The notes beneath the pieces were generated by a model. The model had not been told where the DNA came from, did no database searches, and was given only the letters and a program-made list of their open reading frames with translations. Shown in pieces: positions 8,519 to 16,495 of a stretch of 37,190 nucleotides of DNA; the first letter of the stretch is position 1; each line of letters opens with the position of its first letter. The stretch is from contig JBFMGD010000027.1 in NCBI GenBank assembly GCA_040751775.1, positions 1 through 37,190 on the forward strand, given 5' to 3'. Position numbers and translations under genes: made by a program. This DNA is from JBFMGD01 sp040751775. GTDB lineage: Bacteria; Bacillota; Dethiobacteria; DTU022.

Positions 8519-8986
8519 ATGAGCCTTCAAGTGGAAAGGGCCGGCACGATTATTGAAGTCAAAGCAGGCACCGCCGTAGTGAGGATGCAGCGCCACCTAT
8601 CCTGTGCCAATTGCGGCCGCTGCGGCGGAATTCTCGGCAACGAAGATCGCCGGGAACTGGTTGTCGAAGTGGAGAACCCGATTCAGGCCGGGGTCGGCCA
8701 GAAGGTTATGGTTGAAACAGTCGATGCCCAGGTGATTTTTATCTCGTTTATGCTCTACATGGTGCCCCTGGCGGCACTGGTGGCCGGGATTCTGCTTTGG
8801 CCTTTACTGGCGCGAAGCTTCGGCCTGGGCGGCAATCAGGACCTGACCGCCGTCGGCGCCGGTTTCGGCCTGATGGCGCTGGTTTTCCTGGGGATCAAGC
8901 AGTGGGACCGCCGGGTGAAAGAAACGGGCCGCTACCGGCCTGTGATTACCGAGATGATTGAAGCTGATGAAACTGGTACCGATTAG
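8519..8986 (+). CDS. rseC: RseC/MucC-family membrane protein
   Basis: A 155-residue protein of the SoxR-reducing-system/RseC family, of the expected length. The N-terminal part contains a cysteine motif (CANCGRC) and a beta-rich region; two transmembrane helices follow (about residues 75-97 and 108-127), and the C-terminal tail is basic then acidic. In other bacteria these proteins act with Rnf complexes or in sigma-E control; in clostridia the role is unclear, but a redox function at the membrane is likely. The start is ambiguous: AGGAG (8514-8518) touches ATG at 8519, and GTG at 8531 is in frame 12 nt after it. It is a single gene with a terminator after it. Confidence 0.78.
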   Translation: MSLQVERAGTIIEVKAGTAVVRMQRHLSCANCGRCGGILGNEDRRELVVEVENPIQAGVGQKVMVETVDAQVIFISFMLYMVPLAALVAGILLWPLLARSFGLGGNQDLTAVGAGFGLMALVFLGIKQWDRRVKETGRYRPVITEMIEADETGTD

Positions 8987-9032
8987 CAGCGGCTACTGCA
9001 GTCGGCCAAGACTTTTTGGATTATTGCAAATT

Positions 9033-9064
9033 AGACCCGGGCCTCTTGCCCGGTCTTTGTTTTC
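9033..9064 (+). terminator. Terminator after rseC
   Basis: AGACCCGGGC and GCCCGGTCT form a 9-bp stem with one bulged C and a CTCTT loop, followed by TTGTTTTC. It lies about 47 bases after the rseC stop codon. Confidence 0.75.
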
Positions 9065-9093
9065 ATGATAAAATACTAAAAATTTAATCGCAA

Positions 9094-9197
9094 CCCGGGC
9101 TCCTGGTGGAGCGCTATCTCGCGGGAAGCAGGTCTACTTTCCCTGTTGTTCGAATCCGGATAGTAGCTAACGCTAAGGGTTAGCTTTTTTCTTTTTT
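9094..9197 (+). promoter_or_regulatory. Structured leader with attenuator upstream of lysA
   Basis: The 240 nt between rseC and lysA hold folded RNA. GCTCC/GGAGC (9099-9112) makes a tight hairpin with a TGGT loop, and AGCAGG/CCTGTT (9127-9147) makes another. CTATC (9114-9118) can pair with GATAG (9159-9163). That helix can be extended by AGC (9110-9112) with GCT (9166-9168), which overlaps the first strand of the terminator at 9165-9197. A mutually exclusive antiterminator/terminator is therefore possible. The segment GGAGCGCTATCTC resembles the 3' end of lysine riboswitches, but the rest of that motif is absent. The RNA class is unassigned. Confidence 0.5.
9165..9197 (+). terminator. Intrinsic terminator in the lysA leader
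   Basis: Perfect 7-bp stem AGCTAAC/GTTAGCT (9165-9171 with 9179-9185), loop GCTAAGG, then TTTTTCTTTTTT. It ends 29 nt before the lysA start, so it must act on lysA transcription unless transcription begins after it. Confidence 0.85.
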
Positions 9198-9226
9198 GAG
9201 AATAGACTAAAGGGAGGGAACCGGCA

Positions 9227-10570
9227 TTGTTTTATCCTGAAATAGTTCAGGTAAACGAGCGCGGTCATCTGACAGCCGCGGGCGTTGATCTGGTGGAGCT
9301 GGCTGCGCAGTATGGCACGCCCCTGTATGTCTACGATGAAGATTTAATGCGCCGCAACTGCCGGAGTTACCGGGAAACGTTTTCCCAATATTATTCACAC
9401 GGGGAAATCGCTTACGCCGGAAAGGCGTTTCTGACCATGGCTATGTGCCGCCTGCTGTGCCAGGAAGGCCTATCCCTGGACGTCGTGTCCGCAGGAGAGC
9501 TCTACCTGGCTCAAAAGGCCGGCTTCCCGATGGAGCGGGTTTATTTCCACGGCAATAATAAATCGGCCTCTGAGTTGCATGCAGCCGTGGAGCTCGGTGT
9601 GGGCCGGGTGGTGGTCGATAACGCGGCTGAGTTGGAGCAGCTGGCCGCTGAGGCCGAGAGGCAGCGGCGCGCGGTCTCGATTCTACTGCGGATCAAACCG
9701 GGCGTTTCGCCGCACACGCACCAATATATTCAGACCGGCCAGGTAGATTCCAAGTTCGGGCTGGGAATCTCCGACGGCCAGGCCATAGCCGCGGTCAAGC
9801 GGGCGCTGAAAGCGCCCCGTTTGCACCTGAGCGGCTTGCACTGCCATATCGGTTCGCAGATCCTCGATCCGCACCCCTTTGCCGCGGCGGCCGGGATCAT
9901 GGTTTCACTGCTGCAGGAAATCCGGCGCAAGGTTGGGGTAACGCTGCCGGAGTTGAACCTGGGCGGCGGCCTCGGGATCCGTTATACCCGCGTGGATCAA
10001 CTCTGCGGCTTAAACGATTTTCTCCACTTGCTTTCCCATACGGTAACCAGCCAGGCCGCGGAGAGCGATTTTCCGCTGCCGAAGCTGACTCTTGAGCCGG
10101 GACGCTCGATCGTCGGTGAAGCGGGACTGACCCTCTATACGATCGGTACGATCAAAGAGGTGCCGGGTATCCGGCGCTACGCGGCGGTGGACGGCGGGAT
10201 GACCGACAACCTGCGCCCTGCCCTCTACGGGGCTCGTTACGAAGCTGCCCTGGCCAACCGTGCCGGCGAAGAGGCCACCCAGGCGGTTACCATTGCCGGT
10301 AAAGCTTGCGAGTCGAGCGATATTATTTTGAAGGATATTGTGCTGCCTTCTCTGAAAAGCGGCGACATCCTGGCCGTGTTCAGCACGGGCGCGTATCATT
10401 TCTCCATGTTCAGCCACTATAACCGGCACTTGCGGCCGGCGGTAGTTTTCTTAAGCGGCGGGCGGGCGGAACTTGTGGTGCGGCGCGAATCGCTGGAGGA
10501 TTTAACCCGCCCGGAGATCATCCCGCCCCATCTGCAGGGGATGCCCGCCGCTGAAGCAAAAGGCGCCTAG
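9227..10570 (+). CDS. lysA: Diaminopimelate decarboxylase
   Basis: Pyridoxal-phosphate enzyme that converts meso-diaminopimelate to lysine, the last step of lysine biosynthesis; cytoplasmic. It has 447 residues, slightly longer than the usual 420-440. Visible motifs: the PLP lysine in YAGKAF, HGNNKS, the histidine motif HCHIGSQI, the phosphate-binding LNLGGGLGI, EPGRSIVGEAG, and the substrate-binding CESSD. The start is TTG at 9227, 8 nt after AGGGAGGG (9211-9218). It stands in front of dapF, dapL, asd and lysC, but is separated from dapF by 232 bp of repeats, so it may be its own unit controlled by the leader in front of it. Confidence 0.96.
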   Translation: MFYPEIVQVNERGHLTAAGVDLVELAAQYGTPLYVYDEDLMRRNCRSYRETFSQYYSHGEIAYAGKAFLTMAMCRLLCQEGLSLDVVSAGELYLAQKAGFPMERVYFHGNNKSASELHAAVELGVGRVVVDNAAELEQLAAEAERQRRAVSILLRIKPGVSPHTHQYIQTGQVDSKFGLGISDGQAIAAVKRALKAPRLHLSGLHCHIGSQILDPHPFAAAAGIMVSLLQEIRRKVGVTLPELNLGGGLGIRYTRVDQLCGLNDFLHLLSHTVTSQAAESDFPLPKLTLEPGRSIVGEAGLTLYTIGTIKEVPGIRRYAAVDGGMTDNLRPALYGARYEAALANRAGEEATQAVTIAGKACESSDIILKDIVLPSLKSGDILAVFSTGAYHFSMFSHYNRHLRPAVVFLSGGRAELVVRRESLEDLTRPEIIPPHLQGMPAAEAKGA

Positions 10571-10572
10571 TT

Positions 10573-10608
10573 CAAGAGTCAGGAAGCAGGAGTTAAGATG
10601 CAGGAGGA
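10573..10608. repeat. Purine-rich dispersed repeat, copy 1
   Basis: A G/A-rich stretch just after lysA matches about four fifths of the bases in a stretch after fliE (35061-35096); both share CAAGAG, GAAGCA, TAAGA and GCA-GA blocks in the same order. Related, more degenerate C/T-rich versions lie at 13943-13976 and 33445-33475. Confidence 0.5.
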
Positions 10609-10676
10609 TCAAAATAGTCCCGCTAACTACTACAGCGAAAAGTAGAAATAAATGAAGCCATGGGAACGGGTTAAAT

Positions 10677-10715
10677 GTAAGGGGCCACACCTCTTACAGT
10701 GGAATGTCCCCTTAC
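10677..10715. repeat. REP-like palindrome, GGGGACA family
   Basis: GTAAGGGG (10677-10684) and CCCCTTAC (10708-10715) are perfect arms; inside them CCAC (10685-10688) pairs with GTGG (10699-10702). The left arm resembles the hairpin region at 5185-5217. A further GGAACCGTCCCCGTGG patch lies at 10757-10772; a related inverted form lies near 33392-33408. No gene is visible in the 232 bases between lysA and dapF. Confidence 0.6.
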
Positions 10716-10802
10716 TCTGTCACCGTAGCGCAGCGAAGGTCCGAAGGGAAGACGATGGAACCGTCCCCGTGGCGTACTTAGATAAACTGTTATGAGGAGT
10801 GC

Positions 10803-11672
10803 TTGGGTAAAGTGAAGTTTACGAAGATGCACGGCCTCGGCAACGATTTTATTTTCGTGGCGGGTGAGGCGGCGAAACTGAAAAATCCGGCGGATACGGC
10901 GCGCAAGCTGTGCGACCGCCGGACCGGAATCGGCGCAGACGGCCTGGTCCTGTTGCTGCCCTCCGAGTACGCCGATAGCGGCATGCGCATTTATAACGCA
11001 GACGGCTCCGAGGCCGAGATGTGCGGCAACGCTTTACGCTGCGCGGCGCGCTACCTGGTAGAGCGCGGGCTTGCGCGCGGCCCCGTGGTTACGATTGACA
11101 CCAGGGCTTCGCTGAAGAAGGCGGCGCTGCTGCCCGGCGGCCTGGTTCGGGCGGATATGGGGCCGCCGATCCTGGAGAGCACCGCTATCCCGGTCTCCGG
11201 GAGCAGCCGGCCGGTCATCGGCGAGGAGATTACGGCGGGCGGCGCCCGGTTTCGCTATACCGCGGTGAGTATGGGCAATCCGCACTGCGTCATATTCCTC
11301 GATCCCGGTCAAGAAGCCCCGGTGATCACGATAGGCCCCCTCCTGGAGCGGCATCCCAATTTCCCCAAAGGGGCCAATATCGAGTTCTGCCGCGTGCTTA
11401 ACCGGGGAGAGGTGAAAGTTGCGGTCTGGGAGCGCGGCGCCGGCGAGACGGCGGCCTGCGGCACCGGCGCCTGCGCCGTGGTCGTGGCGGGTGTCCTGCT
11501 GGGGCTCCTGGAGCGAAAGGCCGCGGTACACCTGCCCGGCGGCACCCTGCAAATCGAGTGGACCGCAGCCGGACCGGTATGCATGGAAGGCCCGGCAGTA
11601 ACAGTATTCGAAGGAGAAATGGGAGAAGGGACGGTTCCACCACAAATTGATGAAGGTGGCGAAGCGCTATGA
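10803..11672 (+). CDS. dapF: Diaminopimelate epimerase
   Basis: Cofactor-independent racemase that converts LL- to meso-diaminopimelate. 289 residues, usual length about 275-290. Both catalytic cysteines are visible: EMCGNALRC near residue 75 and ETAACGTGAC near residue 219. The N-terminal KMHGLGNDF and MGNPHCVIF motifs are typical. The start is TTG at 10803 with GAGGAG (10794-10799) close upstream; GTG at 10812 is an alternative. Its stop overlaps the dapL start by four bases (ATGA), so the two are coupled. Together they provide meso-diaminopimelate for lysA and for the cell wall. Confidence 0.95.
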   Translation: MGKVKFTKMHGLGNDFIFVAGEAAKLKNPADTARKLCDRRTGIGADGLVLLLPSEYADSGMRIYNADGSEAEMCGNALRCAARYLVERGLARGPVVTIDTRASLKKAALLPGGLVRADMGPPILESTAIPVSGSSRPVIGEEITAGGARFRYTAVSMGNPHCVIFLDPGQEAPVITIGPLLERHPNFPKGANIEFCRVLNRGEVKVAVWERGAGETAACGTGACAVVVAGVLLGLLERKAAVHLPGGTLQIEWTAAGPVCMEGPAVTVFEGEMGEGTVPPQIDEGGEAL

Positions 11673-12844
11673 TTGAACCGGCACAGCGAATCAAGGATCT
11701 GCCCCGTTACCTGTTTGCTGAAATTGACCGGCTGATTCGGGAGAAGGTGCAACAGGGGGTGGATGTGATCCGGCTGGGGATCGGCGATCCCGATTTGTCC
11801 ACTCCCGCTTACATCACCGAAAGGGCGGCAGTCGAGGTCGGGCGCTCCCACAATCACCACTATCCGCCGGATGAAGGGTTGGCTGAATTCAAAGAGGCGG
11901 TCGCGCTTTACTATCGCGACCGTTTGGGGGTCGAACTGGATCCGCGGCGCGAAGTGCTGCCCTTAATCGGTTCCAAGGAAGGGATCGCTCATATTTCGTT
12001 TTCTTTTGTTGATCCGGGGGATATCAATCTGGTGCCTGATCCCGGTTACCCGGTCTACGGTATTGCGACCCGTTTCGCCGGCGGCGAGATCCACCGCATG
12101 CCCCTGACGCATGAAAACGGGTTTTTGCCCCGGTTCGATCAGATCCCGCCTGAGGTGCTGGAGCGGGCCAAGCTGCTGTTTTTAAACTACCCGAATAATC
12201 CCACGGGGGCGGTGGCTGCCCCGGCATTTTTCCAGGAGGCCGTTGATTTCGCCCGCTGCCATAATATCCTGATCTGCCACGATGCCGCCTACTCTGAAGT
12301 TATGTTCGACGGCGCCCGGCCGTTAAGCCTGCTTCAGGCGGCAGGAGCCAAAGCGGCGGGTATCGAATTTAACTCGCTTTCCAAGACATTTAATATGACC
12401 GGCTGGCGGATCGGTTTCGCCGTCGGTAGCGCCGGCGCCCTGGAGGTGTTGGGCCGCTTTAAAACAAATATCGATTCGGGTATATTCAAAGCGATCCAGT
12501 ACAGCGGTGTGGAGGCCTTGACCGCGCCCGGGCGAGACCGGTTTATCGCCGGGCAGCAGGCAATCTATCAATCCCGCCGCGATATCGTCGTGCAGGCGCT
12601 GCGCCGGCTGGGCTGGCCGATTGAGCCGCCCGGCGGTTCCTTTTATATATGGGCTCCCGTGCCGCCCGGATACAGCTCCCGGCAGTTTACCGCGGCGCTG
12701 CTGGATCGGGCCGGGGTTGTGGTCACGCCGGGCAGCGGTTTCGGTGAATACGGTGAAGGGTATTTTCGTATTGCCCTGACCGTGGACGAAAGCCGCCTGC
12801 GGGAAGCGATGGATCGAATCGGCGCGGTAGTCCGCTTCGCGTGA
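11669..12844 (+). CDS. dapL: LL-diaminopimelate aminotransferase
   Basis: PLP-dependent aminotransferase of 391 residues, the usual DapL length. It makes LL-diaminopimelate directly from tetrahydrodipicolinate, bypassing the acylated pathway. Motifs: IRLGIGDPDLSTP near the N-terminus, FLNYPNNPTGA, HDAAYSEV, and the PLP lysine in SLSKTFNMTGWRIGF. It overlaps dapF and is followed after 24 bases by asd. The presence of dapL beside dapF is typical of several anaerobic Gram-positive groups, chlamydiae and plants. A related aminotransferase of other specificity cannot be fully excluded by sequence, but the neighbours support DapL. Confidence 0.92.
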   Translation: MIEPAQRIKDLPRYLFAEIDRLIREKVQQGVDVIRLGIGDPDLSTPAYITERAAVEVGRSHNHHYPPDEGLAEFKEAVALYYRDRLGVELDPRREVLPLIGSKEGIAHISFSFVDPGDINLVPDPGYPVYGIATRFAGGEIHRMPLTHENGFLPRFDQIPPEVLERAKLLFLNYPNNPTGAVAAPAFFQEAVDFARCHNILICHDAAYSEVMFDGARPLSLLQAAGAKAAGIEFNSLSKTFNMTGWRIGFAVGSAGALEVLGRFKTNIDSGIFKAIQYSGVEALTAPGRDRFIAGQQAIYQSRRDIVVQALRRLGWPIEPPGGSFYIWAPVPPGYSSRQFTAALLDRAGVVVTPGSGFGEYGEGYFRIALTVDESRLREAMDRIGAVVRFA

Positions 12845-12868
12845 AAAGATTGATGGGAGGGGTTTTGT

Positions 12869-13891
12869 TTGGCCGGAAAATACCATGTTGCTGTAGTCGG
12901 CGCTACGGGTATGGTTGGACAGAAGATGATTGAAGTCTTGTTTGAGAGGCGATTTCCCATCGGCGGGTTGAAACTTTTGGCTTCCGCCCGCTCCACCGAC
13001 TTAAAGATCAGGGTACGGGGAAAGGAATACCCGGTTGAAGAAACAACGCCGCACTCTTTTGAAGGCGTCGACTTCGCTTTCTTCAGCGCCGGTGAGGCGA
13101 TCAGTAAAGAACTGGGACCGGAGGCGGCCCGCCGGGGCGCGGTGGTGGTCGACAACAGCAACGCTTTCCGCATGGATGAAGGGATTCCCCTGGTGGTGCC
13201 CGAGGTTAACCCGCAGGCTGTTTTCGAGCACCGCGGCATAATCGCCAATCCCAACTGTTCCACCATTCAAATGGTGGCGGCGCTGTATCCCTTGCACAAG
13301 GCCGCCGGTTTAAAAAGGGTGGTTGCCGCCACCTACCAGGCGGTATCCGGAGCCGGGAAAGAAGCGGTGGAAGAGCTGACGGAGCAGTGCCGCGCTCACC
13401 TGGCCGGAGGAAAGGCGCCGGCCCTGCGTATACCGCACCAGGGCGCTGCCCGCGGTTACCAGATCGCGTTCAACCTGGTGCCCCAGCTGGACGTTTTTGT
13501 GGAAGACGGCTATTGCAAAGAGGAACTAAAAATGGTGCGCGAGAGCAGAAAAATAATGGGGTTGCCCGGTTTGGCGATCACCGCGACCACGGTACGCGTT
13601 CCTGTCGTGAACGGCCATTCCATCGCTTTGAACGTGGAGTTTGAGAGGCCTCTGTCGGCGCCTGAAGCTAAAGCGCTGCTGGCTGATGCACCCGGTGTGG
13701 CTGTGCTGGACGATCCTGACCGGTTGCTTTATCCCACGCCCCTGGAAGCAAGCGGCAGGGATGAAGTCTTTGTCGGAAGGATCCGCCCGGACCACTCGGT
13801 GCCGTACGGTTTAAATCTTTGGGTGGTGGCCGACAATATCCGGAAAGGGGCGGCAACCAACTCCATCCAGATCGCGGAACTGCTGCTGTAA
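12869..13891 (+). CDS. asd: Aspartate-semialdehyde dehydrogenase
   Basis: NADPH-dependent enzyme that reduces aspartyl phosphate to aspartate semialdehyde, the branch point to lysine, threonine and methionine. 340 residues, normal for the family. The nucleotide-binding GATGMVGQ is at the N-terminus, the catalytic cysteine lies in ANPNCSTIQM, and a GHSIALN segment lies near the C-terminus. The start is TTG at 12869, 6 nt after GGGAGGGG (12855-12862). It follows dapL by 24 bases and is probably in the same transcript. After its stop come two hairpins before lysC. Confidence 0.95.
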   Translation: MAGKYHVAVVGATGMVGQKMIEVLFERRFPIGGLKLLASARSTDLKIRVRGKEYPVEETTPHSFEGVDFAFFSAGEAISKELGPEAARRGAVVVDNSNAFRMDEGIPLVVPEVNPQAVFEHRGIIANPNCSTIQMVAALYPLHKAAGLKRVVAATYQAVSGAGKEAVEELTEQCRAHLAGGKAPALRIPHQGAARGYQIAFNLVPQLDVFVEDGYCKEELKMVRESRKIMGLPGLAITATTVRVPVVNGHSIALNVEFERPLSAPEAKALLADAPGVAVLDDPDRLLYPTPLEASGRDEVFVGRIRPDHSVPYGLNLWVVADNIRKGAATNSIQIAELLL

Positions 13892-13910
13892 TATGTCTTA
13901 CTGGCCCTAC

Positions 13911-13942
13911 CTGTCCCTCTCCCGAAAGAAGGAGAGGGACAG
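13911..13942. repeat. Hairpin repeat between asd and lysC
   Basis: CTGTCCCTCTCC (13911-13922) and GGAGAGGGACAG (13931-13942) form a perfect 12-bp stem with an eight-base loop. No T run follows, so a dispersed palindrome is more likely than a simple terminator, although it could slow or end transcription from asd. Confidence 0.55.
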
Positions 13943-13974
13943 ACCTTCTTCCAACCTCCAACTTCTAACATCCA

Positions 13975-14001
13975 GAAGGGGCACGCCTGCCGTGCCCCTT
14001 C
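13975..14001. repeat. GGGGCACG-type hairpin before lysC
   Basis: GAAGGGGCACG (13975-13985) and CGTGCCCCTTC (13991-14001) form a perfect 11-bp stem with loop CCTGC. The same GGGGCAC theme recurs before fliF (35123-35142). The sequence after it (ATATTATAG) is AT-rich and could also let it work as a weak terminator. Confidence 0.55.
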
Positions 14002-14058
14002 ATATTATAGGTACAGAATTAAATACCTGCATAGTAACCTTACGGGGGTTGGATCCGG

Positions 14059-15327
14059 TTGAAAGTGATTGTGCAGAAGTTTGGCGGCACTTCCGTGGCC
14101 AAGGAATACAACCGGGAAGCGGCGGTTAAACGGGTGCAGGAGGCGCTGGAAGGCGGCTTTAAGCCGGTGGTGGTCGTTTCGGCCATGGGGCGGTTGGGTG
14201 AACCGTACGCTACCGACACCCTGAAAAGCCTGGTCGAGAATATTAACCCGCGCGCCTCTTTAAGGGATTTGGACCTGCTGATGAGCTGCGGCGAGATTAT
14301 AGCGGCGGTTGTGATGGCGGCGACCTTGCACCGCGACGGGATTAAGGCTGCGGCCTACACCGGTTTCCAGGCCGGTCTGATCACGGACGGATTATACGGC
14401 CAGGCCCAGGTGGTAACTTGCTCAGCCGAGCGGCTGCGCCAATGCCTGGCGGAGGACACGGTACCGGTGGTGGCCGGTTTTCAGGGGGCTACTCCCGATG
14501 GGGAAATAAACACCCTCGGCCGGGGCGGCAGCGATACCACGGCGGTCATTTTAGGGGCAGCGCTGCAAGCGGCGCATGTGGAGATTTATACCGACGTCAA
14601 CGGCATCGCCACGGCCGACCCGCGGCTGTTGAAAGAGGCGCGGGTGATCAGCCGGCTTACATACAGCGAAGTCTGCCAGCTGGCCTACGAAGGAGCCAAG
14701 GTAATCCACCCGGCGGCGGTGGAGGTGGCGATGAAGTATAATGTAACCGTGGTGGTGCGCAGCTTGATGGAAGACGGGCCGGGCACTCTCATTAATATGA
14801 CCGGCACCCCCGGCGGCGGATTTACCGTGCAGCCGCGCCACGTAGTGACCGGTATCGCTCACGCCGCCGATATCGTGCAAATCAGGATTGATTTTGAGGA
14901 GCCTGATGCTGCTTTAGAAGCAACACTTTTTGAAAACCTGGCCGAGGCGGGGATCAGTATCGACCTAATCAGCGTCTTCCCCCATCAGAAATATTTTACG
15001 ATTAAGGAAGAGATGCTGCCACGCGCCGCGGCAGTGCTGCAGGGTGCGGGGGTCAACTTCCGGGTTGAAAAAGAGTGTGCCAAGGTATCGGTGGTCGGGC
15101 TGGGCATGCGCGGCATTCCCGGGGTGATGGCTCGCGTAGTGCGCGCCCTAGAAGAAAAAGGGATTGCCATTTTGCAAACAGCGGATTCAAACATTTCCAT
15201 CTCCATGCTGATCCGTCGCGCCGACCTGGCGGCTGCCGTGAAAACGCTGCACGACCACTTCGCCCTGGGCATGGTCGATGATTCTTACCAGCGCTCCGGC
15301 ACGGCCACTTTTACCCCGCCAGTCTAA
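14059..15327 (+). CDS. lysC: Aspartate kinase
   Basis: Phosphorylates aspartate, the first step of the aspartate family pathway. 422 residues. The N-terminal KFGGTSVA and central GRGGSDTTAVILG motifs bind substrate and ATP. The C-terminal third (from about residue 265) contains two ACT domains, the usual site for feedback inhibition by lysine and/or threonine. The start is TTG at 14059, with only a weak ribosome site (GGGGG). It follows asd after 167 bases of hairpins, so it may be transcribed separately. A strong terminator follows. Confidence 0.95.
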   Translation: MKVIVQKFGGTSVAKEYNREAAVKRVQEALEGGFKPVVVVSAMGRLGEPYATDTLKSLVENINPRASLRDLDLLMSCGEIIAAVVMAATLHRDGIKAAAYTGFQAGLITDGLYGQAQVVTCSAERLRQCLAEDTVPVVAGFQGATPDGEINTLGRGGSDTTAVILGAALQAAHVEIYTDVNGIATADPRLLKEARVISRLTYSEVCQLAYEGAKVIHPAAVEVAMKYNVTVVVRSLMEDGPGTLINMTGTPGGGFTVQPRHVVTGIAHAADIVQIRIDFEEPDAALEATLFENLAEAGISIDLISVFPHQKYFTIKEEMLPRAAAVLQGAGVNFRVEKECAKVSVVGLGMRGIPGVMARVVRALEEKGIAILQTADSNISISMLIRRADLAAAVKTLHDHFALGMVDDSYQRSGTATFTPPV

Positions 15328-15352
15328 TATTCAGCTCGGCGATCAGCAAGCT

Positions 15353-15391
15353 AAACCGCGGGTTGTGTGAGGCAACACACCGCGGTTTTTT
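15353..15391 (+). terminator. Terminator of lysC
   Basis: AAACCGCGG pairs with CCGCGGTTT, and TGTGT with ACACA inside it, with a two-base bulge on the left arm and a GAGGCA loop, followed by a T run. It lies 26 bases after the stop codon. Confidence 0.88.
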
Positions 15392-15507
15392 GTATGGTGA
15401 AGGGATTTCAAAGTTCAAGCGAGAATCATAATTCTTAATAGTGCGGCTGACCTGGTTACCGGATAAAGTCCAAACCGATTTCAAATTTATCTTACGGAGG
15501 GATGACC

Positions 15508-16395
15508 ATGAGCAGGAAAGTGCGGGTAGCTTTGATCCAGGCGCGTCATGATGTTCCCGGTGATGAGCCGGTAGTGAAGCACAAGGAAGCCGCCATCGAG
15601 AAACACCTGCGTCTAATCGGAGAAGCGGCGGCGCGGCAGGCGCAAATTGTTTGCCTGCAAGAAATCTTTTATGGGCCTTACTTTTGTGCGGAGCAAACGA
15701 TCAAGTGGTATGATTCCACAGAACCGGTTCCGGACGGCCCTACCACCAGGCTGATGCAGGAACAAGCCAAAAAATACGGCATCGTTTTAATTGTCCCCAT
15801 GTACGAAGTGGACCTGACCGGTGTTTATTACAATACCGCGGCGGTAATTGATGCCGGAGGCGATTATCTCGGTAAATTCCGCAAGATTCATATTCCGCAC
15901 GTGCAGGCCGGTGAGAGCGGCGCGACCGGTTTTTGGGAGAAATTTTACTTTAAGCCGGGCAACCTCGGCCACCCCGTCTTCCAGACCGCTTTTGCCAAAG
16001 TGGGTGTCTATATCTGTTACGACCGCCACTTCCCGGAAGGGCCGCGCGCCCTGGGGCTAAACGGCGCGGAGATCGTATTCAACCCATCGGCTACGGTGGC
16101 CGGCCTCTCCGAGTACCTCTGGAAGCTGGAGCAGCCGGCGCACGCCGTGGCCAACGCCTATTTTGTCGGCGCGATCAACCGGGTCGGCACCGAGGCGCCC
16201 TGGAATATGGGTCATTTTTACGGTACCAGCTATCTCTGCGACCCGCGGGGGCAGATTATCGCCGCAGGGAGCCGGGAAGAGGAAGAGGTGGTTGTCGGAG
16301 ACGCGGACCTGGATATGATCCGGCAGGTCAGAAACACCTGGCAGTTCTACCGGGATCGCCGTCCCGAGTGCTACGGAGAGATCACTCGCCCATGA
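15508..16395 (+). CDS. Beta-ureidopropionase-like nitrilase
   Basis: A 295-residue nitrilase-superfamily amidohydrolase. The catalytic triad is visible: glutamate in CLQEIFYGPY, lysine in GKFRKIHIPH and cysteine in YICYDRHFPEG. The stretch NGAEIVFNPSAT and the later INRVG closely follow beta-ureidopropionase, which splits N-carbamoyl-beta-alanine to beta-alanine, ammonia and CO2. The dihydropyrimidinase gene 100 bases downstream supports this role. N-carbamoylputrescine amidase is the main alternative. The start is ATG at 15508, 7 nt after ACGGAGG (15494-15500); the ATG at 15502 is too close. A 174-base gap with the lysC terminator precedes it, so it probably has its own promoter. Confidence 0.82.
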   Translation: MSRKVRVALIQARHDVPGDEPVVKHKEAAIEKHLRLIGEAAARQAQIVCLQEIFYGPYFCAEQTIKWYDSTEPVPDGPTTRLMQEQAKKYGIVLIVPMYEVDLTGVYYNTAAVIDAGGDYLGKFRKIHIPHVQAGESGATGFWEKFYFKPGNLGHPVFQTAFAKVGVYICYDRHFPEGPRALGLNGAEIVFNPSATVAGLSEYLWKLEQPAHAVANAYFVGAINRVGTEAPWNMGHFYGTSYLCDPRGQIIAAGSREEEEVVVGDADLDMIRQVRNTWQFYRDRRPECYGEITRP

Positions 16396-16406
16396 GAAGG
16401 GAAAGA

Positions 16407-16433
16407 GGGACAAGGGGACAGGTCCCTTGTCCC
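16407..16433. repeat. Palindrome, GGGGACA family
   Basis: GGGACAAGGG (16407-16416) and CCCTTGTCCC (16424-16433) form a perfect 10-bp stem with loop GACAGGT. It lies 11 bases after the nitrilase stop. A second small hairpin, GGGGC-GAA-GCCCC, follows at about 16456-16468. Confidence 0.6.
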
Positions 16434-16495
16434 ACCAGCTCTAATTTTACTTGCCGGGGCGAAGCCCCAAAACCAAATATCGAGGAGGGATAGCG

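Noticed and set aside
9108..9120. Segment like the 3' end of a lysine riboswitch
   Set aside because: Only about a dozen bases resemble it; the conserved 5' core and the multi-helix junction are absent and the upstream sequence is AT-rich, so no lysine riboswitch is called.
9148..9157. GTTCGAATCC, like a tRNA T-arm
   Set aside because: The flanking bases do not form a T stem and no acceptor or anticodon stem fits around it.
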